NCBI RefSeq assembly: GCF_003438075.1
Contig: NZ_QSTA01000002.1
Location: forward strand, 62,001-126,000
Source of the DNA: Eubacterium sp. OM08-24
GTDB lineage: Bacteria; Bacillota; Clostridia; Oscillospirales; Acutalibacteraceae
Reading direction: 5' to 3'
Length of the DNA: 64,000 nt
The notes beneath the pieces were generated by a model, which had not been told where the DNA came from, searched no databases, and saw nothing but the letters and a program-made list of their open reading frames with translations. Every line of letters starts with the position of its first letter. Positions within the stretch are counted from its first letter, which is position 1. Shown here piece by piece: positions 56,508 through 64,000 of the stretch. The position numbers and the translations under genes were made by a program.

Positions 56508-57248
56508 TTAGCCTTTTACAAATAACTGTTCCCAATAATAAACATTATTGTCAACATAGCAGGACACACCGATTTTGTTATAATTGCTGTTCATAATGTT
56601 TTGGCGATGTGACGGTGACTCCATCCATGCTTTTACAACCTGAGCAGGTGTAGTCTGTCCTTTAGCAATATTTTCGGCTGCCGCACTAAAGAAAACATTG
56701 TTTTCAATCAGTGCTGTTATCCAGCTTGTTTCATTTGGGCGCTGATGAGAGAATAGTGTAACTGTTTCCTTTGCTCTTGTGTCTGCCGCATTAGTGATTG
56801 TAGTATCCTTTTGCAGTGCCGGAATACCCTCTTTGGCTCTTTCGGCATTTATAAGCTCAATTACCTTATCGGCAAATTCTCTGTTGTAGCTTGCCTGCGA
56901 AACAGGTTTTGTTGTTGGCTGCGGTTGTGTTGTTGGCTGAGCGGTGGTCGGCTGAGTGGTAGGAGCGGTTGGAGTATCTCCGCTCGAAATCAGAATTTGT
57001 GCTGTGGTTACATCTTGAACATCAATTTTGCCGTCATTGTTGTAGTCGGCAATTTTTTTCTGTTCATCGGTTAATTGACCGTCGCCCGATATGTTGATCT
57101 GCAAGTATGTAACATCAACCACATCAAATTTTCCGTCACCGTTTAAGTCATAGTCTTGCAAGTCTTGCGCCGATACCGACACCATCGCAGTTGAAATTAC
57201 CGCAGCAGCCGATAGAATTACGGCTATAATTTGTTTTAATTTTTTCAT
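56508..57248 (-). CDS. Secreted CAP-domain protein with N-terminal dockerin
   Basis: A 246-residue secreted protein in the order signal peptide (to about VSAQD), dockerin, linker, CAP domain. The dockerin loops are DYDLNGDGKFDVVDVTYLQ and DYNNDGKIDVQDVTTAQ at about 33-90. The linker is Thr/Pro/Gln-rich (PTTQPTTAQPTTQP). The CAP (SCP/YkwD) domain has LINAERAKEGIPAL, TLFSHQRPN, AENIAKGQTTPAQVV and WMESPSHRQNIMNSNYNKIGV, with the conserved His and Glu residues. Dockerins more often sit at the C-terminus, so the order is uncommon. Function of bacterial CAP proteins is not settled. Follows pncB by 14 bases. Confidence 0.92.
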   Translation of the reverse strand: MKKLKQIIAVILSAAAVISTAMVSVSAQDLQDYDLNGDGKFDVVDVTYLQINISGDGQLTDEQKKIADYNNDGKIDVQDVTTAQILISSGDTPTAPTTQPTTAQPTTQPQPTTKPVSQASYNREFADKVIELINAERAKEGIPALQKDTTITNAADTRAKETVTLFSHQRPNETSWITALIENNVFFSAAAENIAKGQTTPAQVVKAWMESPSHRQNIMNSNYNKIGVSCYVDNNVYYWEQLFVKG

Positions 57249-57262
57249 ATCTGCACCTTTTA

Positions 57263-58708
57263 TCAGCTTTGATAAATATTGAGGAGAATATTTTTAATAT
57301 CCCAGAGCTTTTTGGAAAGGTCAACATAGTAGTTATGCGGATTTTCAAATCTCTTAACCTCGTCCCAAAGAAGTCCGATCTGGTCTTTACAGTATTTAGC
57401 AATTTCTTCAATGCTTGGTGAGTTATACACACACTCGCCGTTTTTAAATATCGGCACAAGAAGTTCTTTCGCTGTAAAGTCAGTCAAAGTCTTTGTTTTC
57501 CAAGTAGCATTTTGGTCAAAAATTGTATGCGGCTTAGAGAAATCCATAACTTCGTCGTACACACAAAGCTCATCGGCAAGCGCTTTGCCGCTTTCGTTAT
57601 CATAGTAACGGTAGAGCTTTTTAAAGTGCGGATTTGTGATTTTTGTTGTATTTTCGCTGACCTTGATTTTAGGGATAATCTCGCCGCTTGTAGGCTCTTC
57701 AACAGCTACAAGTTTATATACGCCGCCAAATACAGGCGAGCTTGATGAGGTGATAAGTCTTTCACCAACGCCGAAAACATCAACCTGAGCGCCCTGCATC
57801 ATAAGGTCACGGATAAGATACTCGTCAAGAGAGTTTGACGCAACAATTTTGCAGTTCGGCAACCCTGCCTCGTCAAGCATTTTTCTTGCTTTTTTTGAGA
57901 GGTACGAGATATCGCCCGAATCAAGACGGATTGCAAACTCGTTAATTCCCTTTGGAACGAGCACTTCTTTAAACACCTTTATTGCGTTTGGAACACCGCT
58001 TTTAAGTGTGTTGTAGGTATCAACAAGCAATGTAGGGTTTTCGGGATAAAGCTCGCAGTAGGTGCGGAAAGCAGTGTACTCGTTGTCAAACATCTGTACC
58101 CATGAATGAGCCATTGTACCGCCGGCAGGAACACCATAGAGTGCGTCTGTAAGCGTACAGGCTGTACCTGCACAACCACCTATATATGCCGCTCTTGCAC
58201 CGTCAACAGCACCTGTTGCGCCCTGCGCTCTGCGTGAGCCAAACTCAAGCACTGTTCTGCCCTGAGCCGCACGAACGATTCTGTTTGCCTTTGTTGCAAT
58301 AAGCGTTTGGTGGTTGATTGTCAGCAGGAGATAGGTTTCAATCAGCTGAGCCTCAATAGCAGGCGCTTTTACAGTGATAATCGGCTCGTTAGGAAAGATA
58401 GGAGTTCCCTCCGGTATAGCGTAAATATCGCCTGTAAATTTAAAGTTTGCAAGATATTTCAAAAATTCTTCGTCAAAAATTCCTTTTTCTCTGAGATATT
58501 CAATATCGCTTTCAGAAAAGTGAAGATTTTTGATATAGTCAATTACCTGCTCAAGACCTGCGGCAATGGCAAAACCTCCGTTGTCGGGCACTTTTCTGAA
58601 GAAAAGATCAAAGTAAACATTCTTTTTGTAAAAGCCGTTTTTAAAATAGCCGTTTGACATTGTAAGCTCATAAAAATCGCAGAGCATAGAATAGTTAGTT
58701 TCTGTCAT
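57263..58708 (-). CDS. pncB: Nicotinate phosphoribosyltransferase
   Basis: NAD salvage enzyme of 481 residues joining nicotinate and PRPP. The start MTETNYSMLCDFYELTMSNGYF, LEFGSRRAQGATGAVDGARAA, GGTMAHSWVQMFDNEYTAFR (the phosphorylated-His region) and FAIRLDSGDISYLSKKARKML match the family. AGGTGATTTATA precedes the ATG. It is the first gene of a pair with the CAP protein gene. Confidence 0.95.
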   Translation of the reverse strand: MTETNYSMLCDFYELTMSNGYFKNGFYKKNVYFDLFFRKVPDNGGFAIAAGLEQVIDYIKNLHFSESDIEYLREKGIFDEEFLKYLANFKFTGDIYAIPEGTPIFPNEPIITVKAPAIEAQLIETYLLLTINHQTLIATKANRIVRAAQGRTVLEFGSRRAQGATGAVDGARAAYIGGCAGTACTLTDALYGVPAGGTMAHSWVQMFDNEYTAFRTYCELYPENPTLLVDTYNTLKSGVPNAIKVFKEVLVPKGINEFAIRLDSGDISYLSKKARKMLDEAGLPNCKIVASNSLDEYLIRDLMMQGAQVDVFGVGERLITSSSSPVFGGVYKLVAVEEPTSGEIIPKIKVSENTTKITNPHFKKLYRYYDNESGKALADELCVYDEVMDFSKPHTIFDQNATWKTKTLTDFTAKELLVPIFKNGECVYNSPSIEEIAKYCKDQIGLLWDEVKRFENPHNYYVDLSKKLWDIKNILLNIYQS

Positions 58709-58750
58709 TATAAATCACCTGAAATTTTAATTCCAATTTATTCGGACTTA

Positions 58751-60442
58751 TCAGCTTTCAATCTGTTCAAGATTTGCTACGCCCTTTTTAAGGCAAACTT
58801 TTTGTGCCGCAACAGCAAGAACACACATTACTATAACAAGTCCAAGGTTAATTATAGCAGGTTCAACGCTAAAAATCCATAGTAATACAAGAGAAATTGT
58901 GCAGATAGCGGCGGTAATTGCAATAATTATAGCCGCATTTATTACTGTATTGTAGTTGCCACGCAGTGCGTTTATTTCATCGTCCCACACAAGCTTAGGA
59001 TTTATGGTGTCTAAAAATATTCCGAGGTAGGTAACAAACACAACGCAAATCAAGCTCAGGGCAATGTGAATAAGCGGAGTTACTATGAAAACAAACGGAT
59101 TAAATGTTGTTGCGAGTATTGCGCAGTACACATTAAATGCTATTACATACAGCACCATAACTGAGCCGCTGATTATTATGCTTGCGAGAGCTTTTGCGTT
59201 GATTTGCGTTCTCAGTCCAACAGGAATGTAGCGCATAAACTGAAAATGCTTGCCCTCTCTTGATATTGAGGACGAGGCAATACTGTTGATTGCCGTAACA
59301 AGTGCCGAGATTACAACGGCGGATACAGTGATGATTGTAATGCTTTTCCGGTCGCCTGCAAGGTACGGAGTCAGCACACCCGACAAAAAGTTTGTACTTC
59401 CCTGCAAAATCATAATAACAGCCATAAATACAGGCCACAAAAGATTTATGGCAATGCAGTCCATAAAGAACGGCGGTGTTCTGAAAAGCACCAAAAATTC
59501 CTTTTTAAGGTAGCTTGCAAAAATGTCCTTCTGAACAGATTTTTCAATAGCCTGTCCTGCAATGCTTTTACTGCGCTTTGATTTTGTTGTATTGATGTCC
59601 GACACACCTTTGATATACATTTTTGATGCAAGGAAAAGGAAGACTGCAACAAAAATTACATTTGCAAGCAAGTATAAAAGCAGTTGATATACGGATTCGC
59701 TTGAGATAGAATCCATCATAAGCGGAATGTGCGGAAAAATAATGTTCATTACATTTAAAAATCCGTTGTCGGCACTTGCAAGTGAGCTGACGATTGCCTC
59801 GGGATTAAATCCGCTCACGCTCACGAGGGCTACCAATGAGCCTACTATAAGTACGGCAGTGCCGATACCTGTGATTTTGTTGAGAAAATCACGATTTTTT
59901 ACCGAATGGGTAAAATACATAAATATAACGGCAATAATTCCGCAGTAGGCAAGAGGAATTATAGGAACGGTTAAAATGCCGATTAATGAGGCAACTATAC
60001 CCGTAGCCGAAAATCCATGCGCACACATAAAGCCTGCACAAGCGCCGAGAATCAGGATAAACTCCATAATGTTCTCAGAAAGCAGAGAATAGGCAAACTT
60101 AGCGCTTACAATCTCCCTCGGCTTTAACGGCAGAGGAATTAGATTTTCAATATCGTTTGAAAAGTAAAATATATTAATGATTACATTAATACCGAAGATT
60201 ACCGACAAAATGGATATAATATGTAAAATTACATTTGCGCCCTGCGTTGTGCCACCGTAAGACATTACGCCGAGAGTGAGCGCATAGGTTATTATGCCGA
60301 CAAGCAGTCCTGCGGGAATCATAATCAGCAGAACAACGGCAGTGCCCATAATTTTATAAAAGTGCTTTGAGCGCTTTTTTTCAGCCGAGGTAAGCTCGGT
60401 TGTTTTTATAAAGGTTTTTAATAAAGTTAAGAAATTACTCAT
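58751..60442 (-). CDS. ABC exporter permease, 563 residues
   Basis: Large membrane protein with about 12-14 hydrophobic segments, organised as two similar halves; a cytoplasmic loop at about 285-330 is basic (TTKSKRSKSIAGQAIEKSVQK). The block FYFSNDIENLIPLPLKPREIV, naming an element just before an amphipathic turn, is typical of the fused ABC-2-type exporters of Firmicutes. It overlaps the ATPase gene by eight bases and must be its partner. Substrate unknown; relatives are linked to peptide, antibiotic or lipid export. Confidence 0.82.
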   Translation of the reverse strand: MSNFLTLLKTFIKTTELTSAEKKRSKHFYKIMGTAVVLLIMIPAGLLVGIITYALTLGVMSYGGTTQGANVILHIISILSVIFGINVIINIFYFSNDIENLIPLPLKPREIVSAKFAYSLLSENIMEFILILGACAGFMCAHGFSATGIVASLIGILTVPIIPLAYCGIIAVIFMYFTHSVKNRDFLNKITGIGTAVLIVGSLVALVSVSGFNPEAIVSSLASADNGFLNVMNIIFPHIPLMMDSISSESVYQLLLYLLANVIFVAVFLFLASKMYIKGVSDINTTKSKRSKSIAGQAIEKSVQKDIFASYLKKEFLVLFRTPPFFMDCIAINLLWPVFMAVIMILQGSTNFLSGVLTPYLAGDRKSITIITVSAVVISALVTAINSIASSSISREGKHFQFMRYIPVGLRTQINAKALASIIISGSVMVLYVIAFNVYCAILATTFNPFVFIVTPLIHIALSLICVVFVTYLGIFLDTINPKLVWDDEINALRGNYNTVINAAIIIAITAAICTISLVLLWIFSVEPAIINLGLVIVMCVLAVAAQKVCLKKGVANLEQIES

Positions 60443-61157
60443 TTTCAGTCAGCTCCAAAAAGATTTGTTCAAGTGATTTGCCTGTGTTCTGACTGCAAAG
60501 GTTATCAAGAGTGCCGTCATACAGCGACCTGCCCTTTTTAATGATAATAACCTTGTCGCAGAGCTTTTCCGCTACCTCAAGTATGTGAGTAGAGAAAAAT
60601 ACACAGTTGCCCTTGTCGGCGTGTTCACGCATCATAGACTTTAGTTCAAAGGCACTTTTTGGGTCAAGACCGATTAAAGGCTCGTCAAGAATCCATACAT
60701 CGGGATTGTGAACAAGTGCGGCGGCAACCATAATTTTTTGGCGCATACCATGCGAATAGCTCAGCATAGGAGCTTTAAGACTGTCGGTAAGACCGAATCT
60801 GTCGCAAACCTCGGTAAATCTCTTTTTGCGCACATCGGTGGGAACTTTGTATATGTCGCCTATAAAATTGAGAAATTCAATTCCTTTAAGCCTTAAAAAC
60901 ATATCGGGACTGTCGGCAATGTAGCCGATGCTTTTTTTAGCCTCAAGCGGATTTTTTTTAATATCGTAGCCGTTAATGCTGATTTCTCCGCTGTCGCTTG
61001 ATAAAATACCCGTCAGCATTTTTATTGTGGTGGTTTTTCCCGAGCCGTTTGGCCCGATAAAGCCTACAATTTCGCCCTTGTTTACATTAAAGGACAAATC
61101 GTCTACCGCTTTAAGGGTGTTGTTAAACACCTTTGTAACATTATTGAATTTTATCAT
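60435..61157 (-). CDS. ABC transporter ATP-binding protein
   Basis: A 240-residue ATPase. Walker A GPNGSGKTTTIKMLTG, signature LSYSHGMRQKIM (SHGMR variant of the usual SGGQ), Walker B VWILDEPLIGLDPKS, switch His in FSTHILEVAEKL. The SHGM form is common in ABC-2 exporters of this type. It precedes and overlaps the permease gene. GGGG precedes the ATG at 61157; the gap upstream to 61397 is AT-rich with no clear element. Confidence 0.92.
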   Translation of the reverse strand: MIKFNNVTKVFNNTLKAVDDLSFNVNKGEIVGFIGPNGSGKTTTIKMLTGILSSDSGEISINGYDIKKNPLEAKKSIGYIADSPDMFLRLKGIEFLNFIGDIYKVPTDVRKKRFTEVCDRFGLTDSLKAPMLSYSHGMRQKIMVAAALVHNPDVWILDEPLIGLDPKSAFELKSMMREHADKGNCVFFSTHILEVAEKLCDKVIIIKKGRSLYDGTLDNLCSQNTGKSLEQIFLELTENE

Positions 61158-61397
61158 AATTTCAACCCCTTATGTATTTGTATTTATATAAATATTATAA
61201 AATCATAGGCTTGCATTGTCAATTATTTTTATAATGTTTTTAAATATTGACGATATATAATGGTATATTTATTGTTTGCAAAAGAAAAAATAAAAATTTT
61301 GTCCGTATTTGTCCCGATGTTGTCATAGTTGTGTCTGTATAATAAAGGCATAGAAAATCAAACAGACAAACTTTCATTTCTTAAAGGAGAAATCATT

Positions 61398-62231
61398 ATG
61401 ACAACTTACAAACTCAATCAAAACCAAACACAAAGATCATCAACATTATTTAGCTCAAACCCTGTATTAAGAAGAATGTCTAAATCAAGCGCATGAGCAA
61501 CCGATTCGAGCTGCGCAACATATAAGGGCATATTGGTAAAGACACTTTATTTCCTCGCTGCAACCGTTGCAGGCTTTGCTTTATTCTTGCTTAATCTCTC
61601 CAATGCTTGCATTTGGTCATCATATTAATAGCGGAATTTTTGATTTTTACCTTCCGCAGATGATGGTTACAGGCGTTGCAGCTATCGTAGGCACAATCGC
61701 ACCGTTTGTTGCTATATTTACTCAGCGTACAGCACCTGTAAGCGGTACACTTTACACACTCAGCCAAGGCATTATTATTGCAGCAATTTCAGTTTTCTAT
61801 AAGGGCGCTTATTCAAATTTAATTGTATGGGCAGCAGTTATTACTCTTGTAATTGTATTCGCTATGCTTTTACTCTTTACTTCAGGCAAAATCAGAGCTA
61901 CCGACAAGTTCAAAGCTGTTACTCTTACACTTTTACTTTCAACAATCGGCATTTCAATTCTTGGCTTTATCGCTTTCCTTATTCCTGCAACAAGAGGTTT
62001 TGTATTGGTTTTTGCAGATAATCCAATCTTCGGTGTTGTAATGTCAGTTGTATTTATTGTAATTGCAGCTTTATTCCTCATCAGCGACTTTCAGGTAATT
62101 CGTGAAACTGTTGAAAATCATCACCAAAGAAAGACGAGTGGGCAGTATCATTCGGTCTTGCTTTTACAGTAATTTGGCTCTACTTCAAGGTTCTTGACCT
62201 CTTAATGAGAATTTACAGCGCAAAGAGCTAA
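61398..62231 (+). pseudogene. Broken Bax inhibitor-1/YccA family gene
   Basis: Starts behind AAAGGAG with MTTYKLNQNQ and SNPVLRRMSKSSA, then an in-frame TGA (61494-61496), after which ATYKGILVKTLYFLAATVAG continues the same protein. A frameshift near 61590-61620 moves it to another frame (LPQMMVTGVAAIVGTIAPFVAIF to VIAALFLISDFQVIRETVEN), and a second near 62125 moves it again for the end DEWAVSFGLAFTVIWLYF. The blocks SNPVLRR, ATYKG and DFQVIRETVEN fit the YccA/BI-1 membrane family. Three lesions make it dead, unless they are sequencing errors. Confidence 0.75.
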
Positions 62232-62255
62232 ATCAACTTTTAAGGAGATACGCAT

Positions 62256-62336
62256 ATGAGCGTAATTTTAAAAACCTATCAATTATCAAACATACAAAAA
62301 GGTCGTTTAGGACAACATTTTCTGTTGGTTAAGTAA
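62256..62336 (+). CDS. Short ORF, possibly the stump of an ABC ATPase gene
   Basis: Twenty-six codons (MSVILKTYQLSNIQKGRLG...) with AAGGAG well placed before the ATG. The first residues resemble the start of ABC ATPases, but nothing follows. It lies between two broken genes, so it is probably a deletion product. Low confidence that it is a real gene. Confidence 0.3.
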   Translation: MSVILKTYQLSNIQKGRLGQHFLLVK

Positions 62337-62364
62337 ATGGAAGTTTGATTTTATATATTGCAAG

Positions 62365-62395
62365 AATCCCATTCCGATATTGGAGTGGGATTTTT
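62365..62395 (+). terminator. Terminator
   Basis: AATCCCATTCC and GGAGTGGGATT pair (one mismatch) with TTTTT following. It closes the decayed unit that starts at 61398. Confidence 0.8.
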
Positions 62396-62499
62396 GCTTT
62401 AATATAAAAATATACACAAATATAGTTGCGGATATTCTCCTTGTGCATATTGTGGTTTAGTTGTATAATAGTGTAGAAAATAATTTGTGGGGTGTTATT

Positions 62500-63049
62500 T
62501 TGAAAAAGAGTAGGCTGGGCATCAGCCTAAATGTAGTATTTGCCATATTGTTTGTAGTGCTGCCGGTAGTATTTTGCATTACCGCAAAAACATTTGCTAC
62601 AAGCAGCGGCTATTCCGTTACGCCTGTAACTCTGACGGGCGAATACACAACCGACAAAGGCGATACCTTTAAACTTGACAGGGATCACCCGTTTTTAAAT
62701 AATAATTATAAGTCGATAACTTTTAAAGGAAAAATCAATGCTTATGTCATTCCTCGGCATACTCACATTCTCGCTTGCAGGTGTGCCTATGAGAAAATCA
62801 AAGCTGCAAAATTTCAGCTTTGCGCCGGTAGCTTTCTTCGGCGGTCTTTATTTTCTCTTTGATACGCTCAATTACTATATGCCGCTTATCATTGACAATC
62901 CACAAAACCGAACCCCGACACATCTCGGCATTGAAAACATTAAAGAAAGAATTTCAACAATGTGCAACGGCGATGTTACCATTGAAAGCGAGGCAGGCAA
63001 AGGAACTGTATCTACAATTAAAATTTTTAAAGACACAAAGGAGGATTAA
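62500..63049 (+). pseudogene. Sensor histidine kinase remnant
   Basis: TTG start with GGGGTG before it. The first about 80 codons encode a membrane segment (GISLNVVFAILFVVLPVVFCI) and part of an outer domain (TLTGEYTTDKGDTFKL). Near 62735 the frame shifts and the text jumps to a later membrane part (FLGILTFSLAGVPMRKSK), then to the end of a HATPase domain (HLGIENIKERISTMC, VTIESEAGKGTVSTIKI). The dimerisation and most of the ATP-binding parts are lost by internal deletion. Confidence 0.75.
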
Positions 63050-63051
63050 TT

Positions 63052-63195
63052 ATGAAAATACTTGCAGCAGATGACGAGGCGCTTGCGCTTGAAATGCTTG
63101 TTGATTCTATCAGAGAGGTAAAGCTTGACGCAGGCACTGTAAATTCATATATGAACGAATATATGTCGCAGTATTATTGGGCAGAGTTTATTTAG
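63052..63195 (+). pseudogene. Response regulator remnant
   Basis: Forty-seven codons behind GGAGG: MKILAADDEALALEMLVDSIREV is the start of a receiver domain with the acidic pair, of the LytTR-regulator type. After about residue 28 the sequence no longer fits the domain and soon stops. It lies two bases after the kinase remnant, so both partners of one two-component system are truncated. Confidence 0.75.
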
Positions 63196-63219
63196 TAAAA
63201 TGAGAAAGGGTAAATATTT

Positions 63220-64000
63220 ATGAGTAAAAATGGTAGTAAACGATTGACAAATGCGGTTGCTCAATCCGACAGCGGAGTAAACCTCAGCTTTAAACTGCTG
63301 TCGGCAATAGGAATTATAATTATAGTTTCGGGACATTGCTACAAGGGAGGAATTTCCCTTGCGTATGATTGGTTTCCGATTTATTCCTTTAACCTTGCCT
63401 TGTTTGTGTTCATTTCAGGTTATTTCTACAAGGACAAGCACGAGGATAATGTATTAAAGTACATATGGGGCAGAGCAAAAAGACTGCTTATCCCCGCATA
63501 TCTTTGGAATATTGCATACGGTATATTCGTAATTATTATGAAAAACTGCGGATATGTTTCGGGTGCAGATGTAAACCCGTATAACCTCTTTATTATGCCG
63601 TTTGTAGACGGTGAGGCATTCCAATACAACCTCGGTTCGTGGTTTGTATATCCTCTGTTCTGCGTGTATATTATCAACATACTTTTCAGAAAGCTGTTGA
63701 GCCTTATAAAACTCAATAACGAGTATATCATTCTTATTGTATATTCGGTGGTTGGTATGGTTGCCGTTCAGACTTCAATAGAAACACCTAACGGCTTTCA
63801 CGGACCAATGCTCTTACTGTTCAGGACTATGTTCTTTTTGCCATGCTTTGAATTTGGCAAGTTCTATAAGGCAAAACTTGAAAAGCACGATAACCTCAAC
63901 AGCTTTGCGTATTTTGGCATTCTCTTTGCGGTTCAGCTCATTTTGCTTACATTCTTTAAGAACCTTGAGTACACACCGTCAAAGTGCAATCAGTTTGAAA
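63220..64000 (+). CDS. Acyltransferase 3 family membrane protein, partial
   Basis: Open to the right edge; 260 residues visible. Membrane segments start with LLSAIGIIIIVSGHCYKGG, whose His is the conserved catalytic one of the acyltransferase 3 family, followed by FNLALFVFISGYFY and WGRAKRLLIPAYLWN. Such enzymes O-acetylate surface sugars or wall polymers. AAAGGG stands before the ATG at 63220. The first about 25 residues are hydrophilic. The gene follows the two-component remnants and may once have been under their control. Confidence 0.88.
   Translation, partial: MSKNGSKRLTNAVAQSDSGVNLSFKLLSAIGIIIIVSGHCYKGGISLAYDWFPIYSFNLALFVFISGYFYKDKHEDNVLKYIWGRAKRLLIPAYLWNIAYGIFVIIMKNCGYVSGADVNPYNLFIMPFVDGEAFQYNLGSWFVYPLFCVYIINILFRKLLSLIKLNNEYIILIVYSVVGMVAVQTSIETPNGFHGPMLLLFRTMFFLPCFEFGKFYKAKLEKHDNLNSFAYFGILFAVQLILLTFFKNLEYTPSKCNQFE

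Noticed and set aside
61494..61496. TGA in the Bax-inhibitor-like gene as a selenocysteine codon
   Set aside because: The gene has two further frameshifts, the position is not a catalytic site, and no selenocysteine element is evident.
44018..64000. Overlapping frames on the opposite strand of ppk, pncB, prfA and other large genes
   Set aside because: They lack ribosome binding sites and known motifs and follow the codon pattern of the real gene on the other strand.

Overview
The window reads as chromosomal DNA of a low-GC anaerobic Firmicute, most likely a Ruminococcus-like member of the Oscillospiraceae. Three secreted proteins carry type I dockerin modules, the rare feature of cellulosome or amylosome builders. 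Ribosome binding sites are strong AGGAGG types, promoters are TTGACA/TATAAT types, and the gene families (teichoic-type polymer synthesis, DUF951, Amt-PII, DegV) are clostridial. The species cannot be fixed from sequence alone.

Region 1 (1-6.7 kb) is a type II-A CRISPR locus: an array of 26 visible repeats running off the left edge, an intact 1321-residue Cas9, and a tracrRNA gene with a consensus promoter, a textbook anti-repeat and a terminator. The adaptation genes are gone: the first about 42 codons of cas1 are joined directly to the last about 135 codons of csn2, so most of cas1, all of cas2 and the front of csn2 were removed by one deletion. The locus looks able to interfere but not to learn. 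Region 2 (6.7-13.5 kb) holds a decayed NUDIX gene, a triple-hairpin repeat and a five-gene teichoic-acid-like cluster (ABC exporter TagGH, two CDP-glycerol transferase proteins, a Stealth phosphotransferase). Region 3 (13.5-22.8 kb) has a tRNA-Pro whose 3' end and terminator are tandemly copied, an O-antigen-ligase-type membrane protein, a HIRAN-domain gene, a deformylase-like gene, a large dockerin protein, and amt-glnK behind a probable attenuator.

Region 4 (22.9-36.2 kb) is a complete type I-B CRISPR-Cas system: 73 repeats, a leader, and the operon cas6-cas8-cas7-cas5-cas3-cas4-cas1-cas2. Region 5 (36.2-61.2 kb) is mostly housekeeping: DegV, a LysR/YeiH divergent pair, an acyl-CoA synthetase, murF, tRNA-Arg, a DUF951-prfA-tsaC-coaE-lytic transglycosylase-M18 aminopeptidase run, two dockerin proteins with CHAP and CAP domains, a sigma factor fused to a membrane-anchored extracellular domain, ppk, pfk, a potassium channel, pncB and an ABC exporter. 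Region 6 (61.4-63.2 kb) is a decay zone with remains of a Bax-inhibitor-like gene and a two-component pair. An acyltransferase gene leaves the right edge.

The most unusual observation is a shared promoter module. The octamer GAGCAAAG occurs four times at exactly 26 bases from a TATAAT-type -10 box: upstream of cas9, upstream of the type I-B cas operon, and as a divergent pair between a 52-residue membrane ORF and the HIRAN gene. Two copies (the two cas loci) also share a perfect GTCC-N8-GGAC palindrome. This suggests one regulator, or one sigma factor, ties both CRISPR systems and a possible DNA-damage or phage-response gene pair together.
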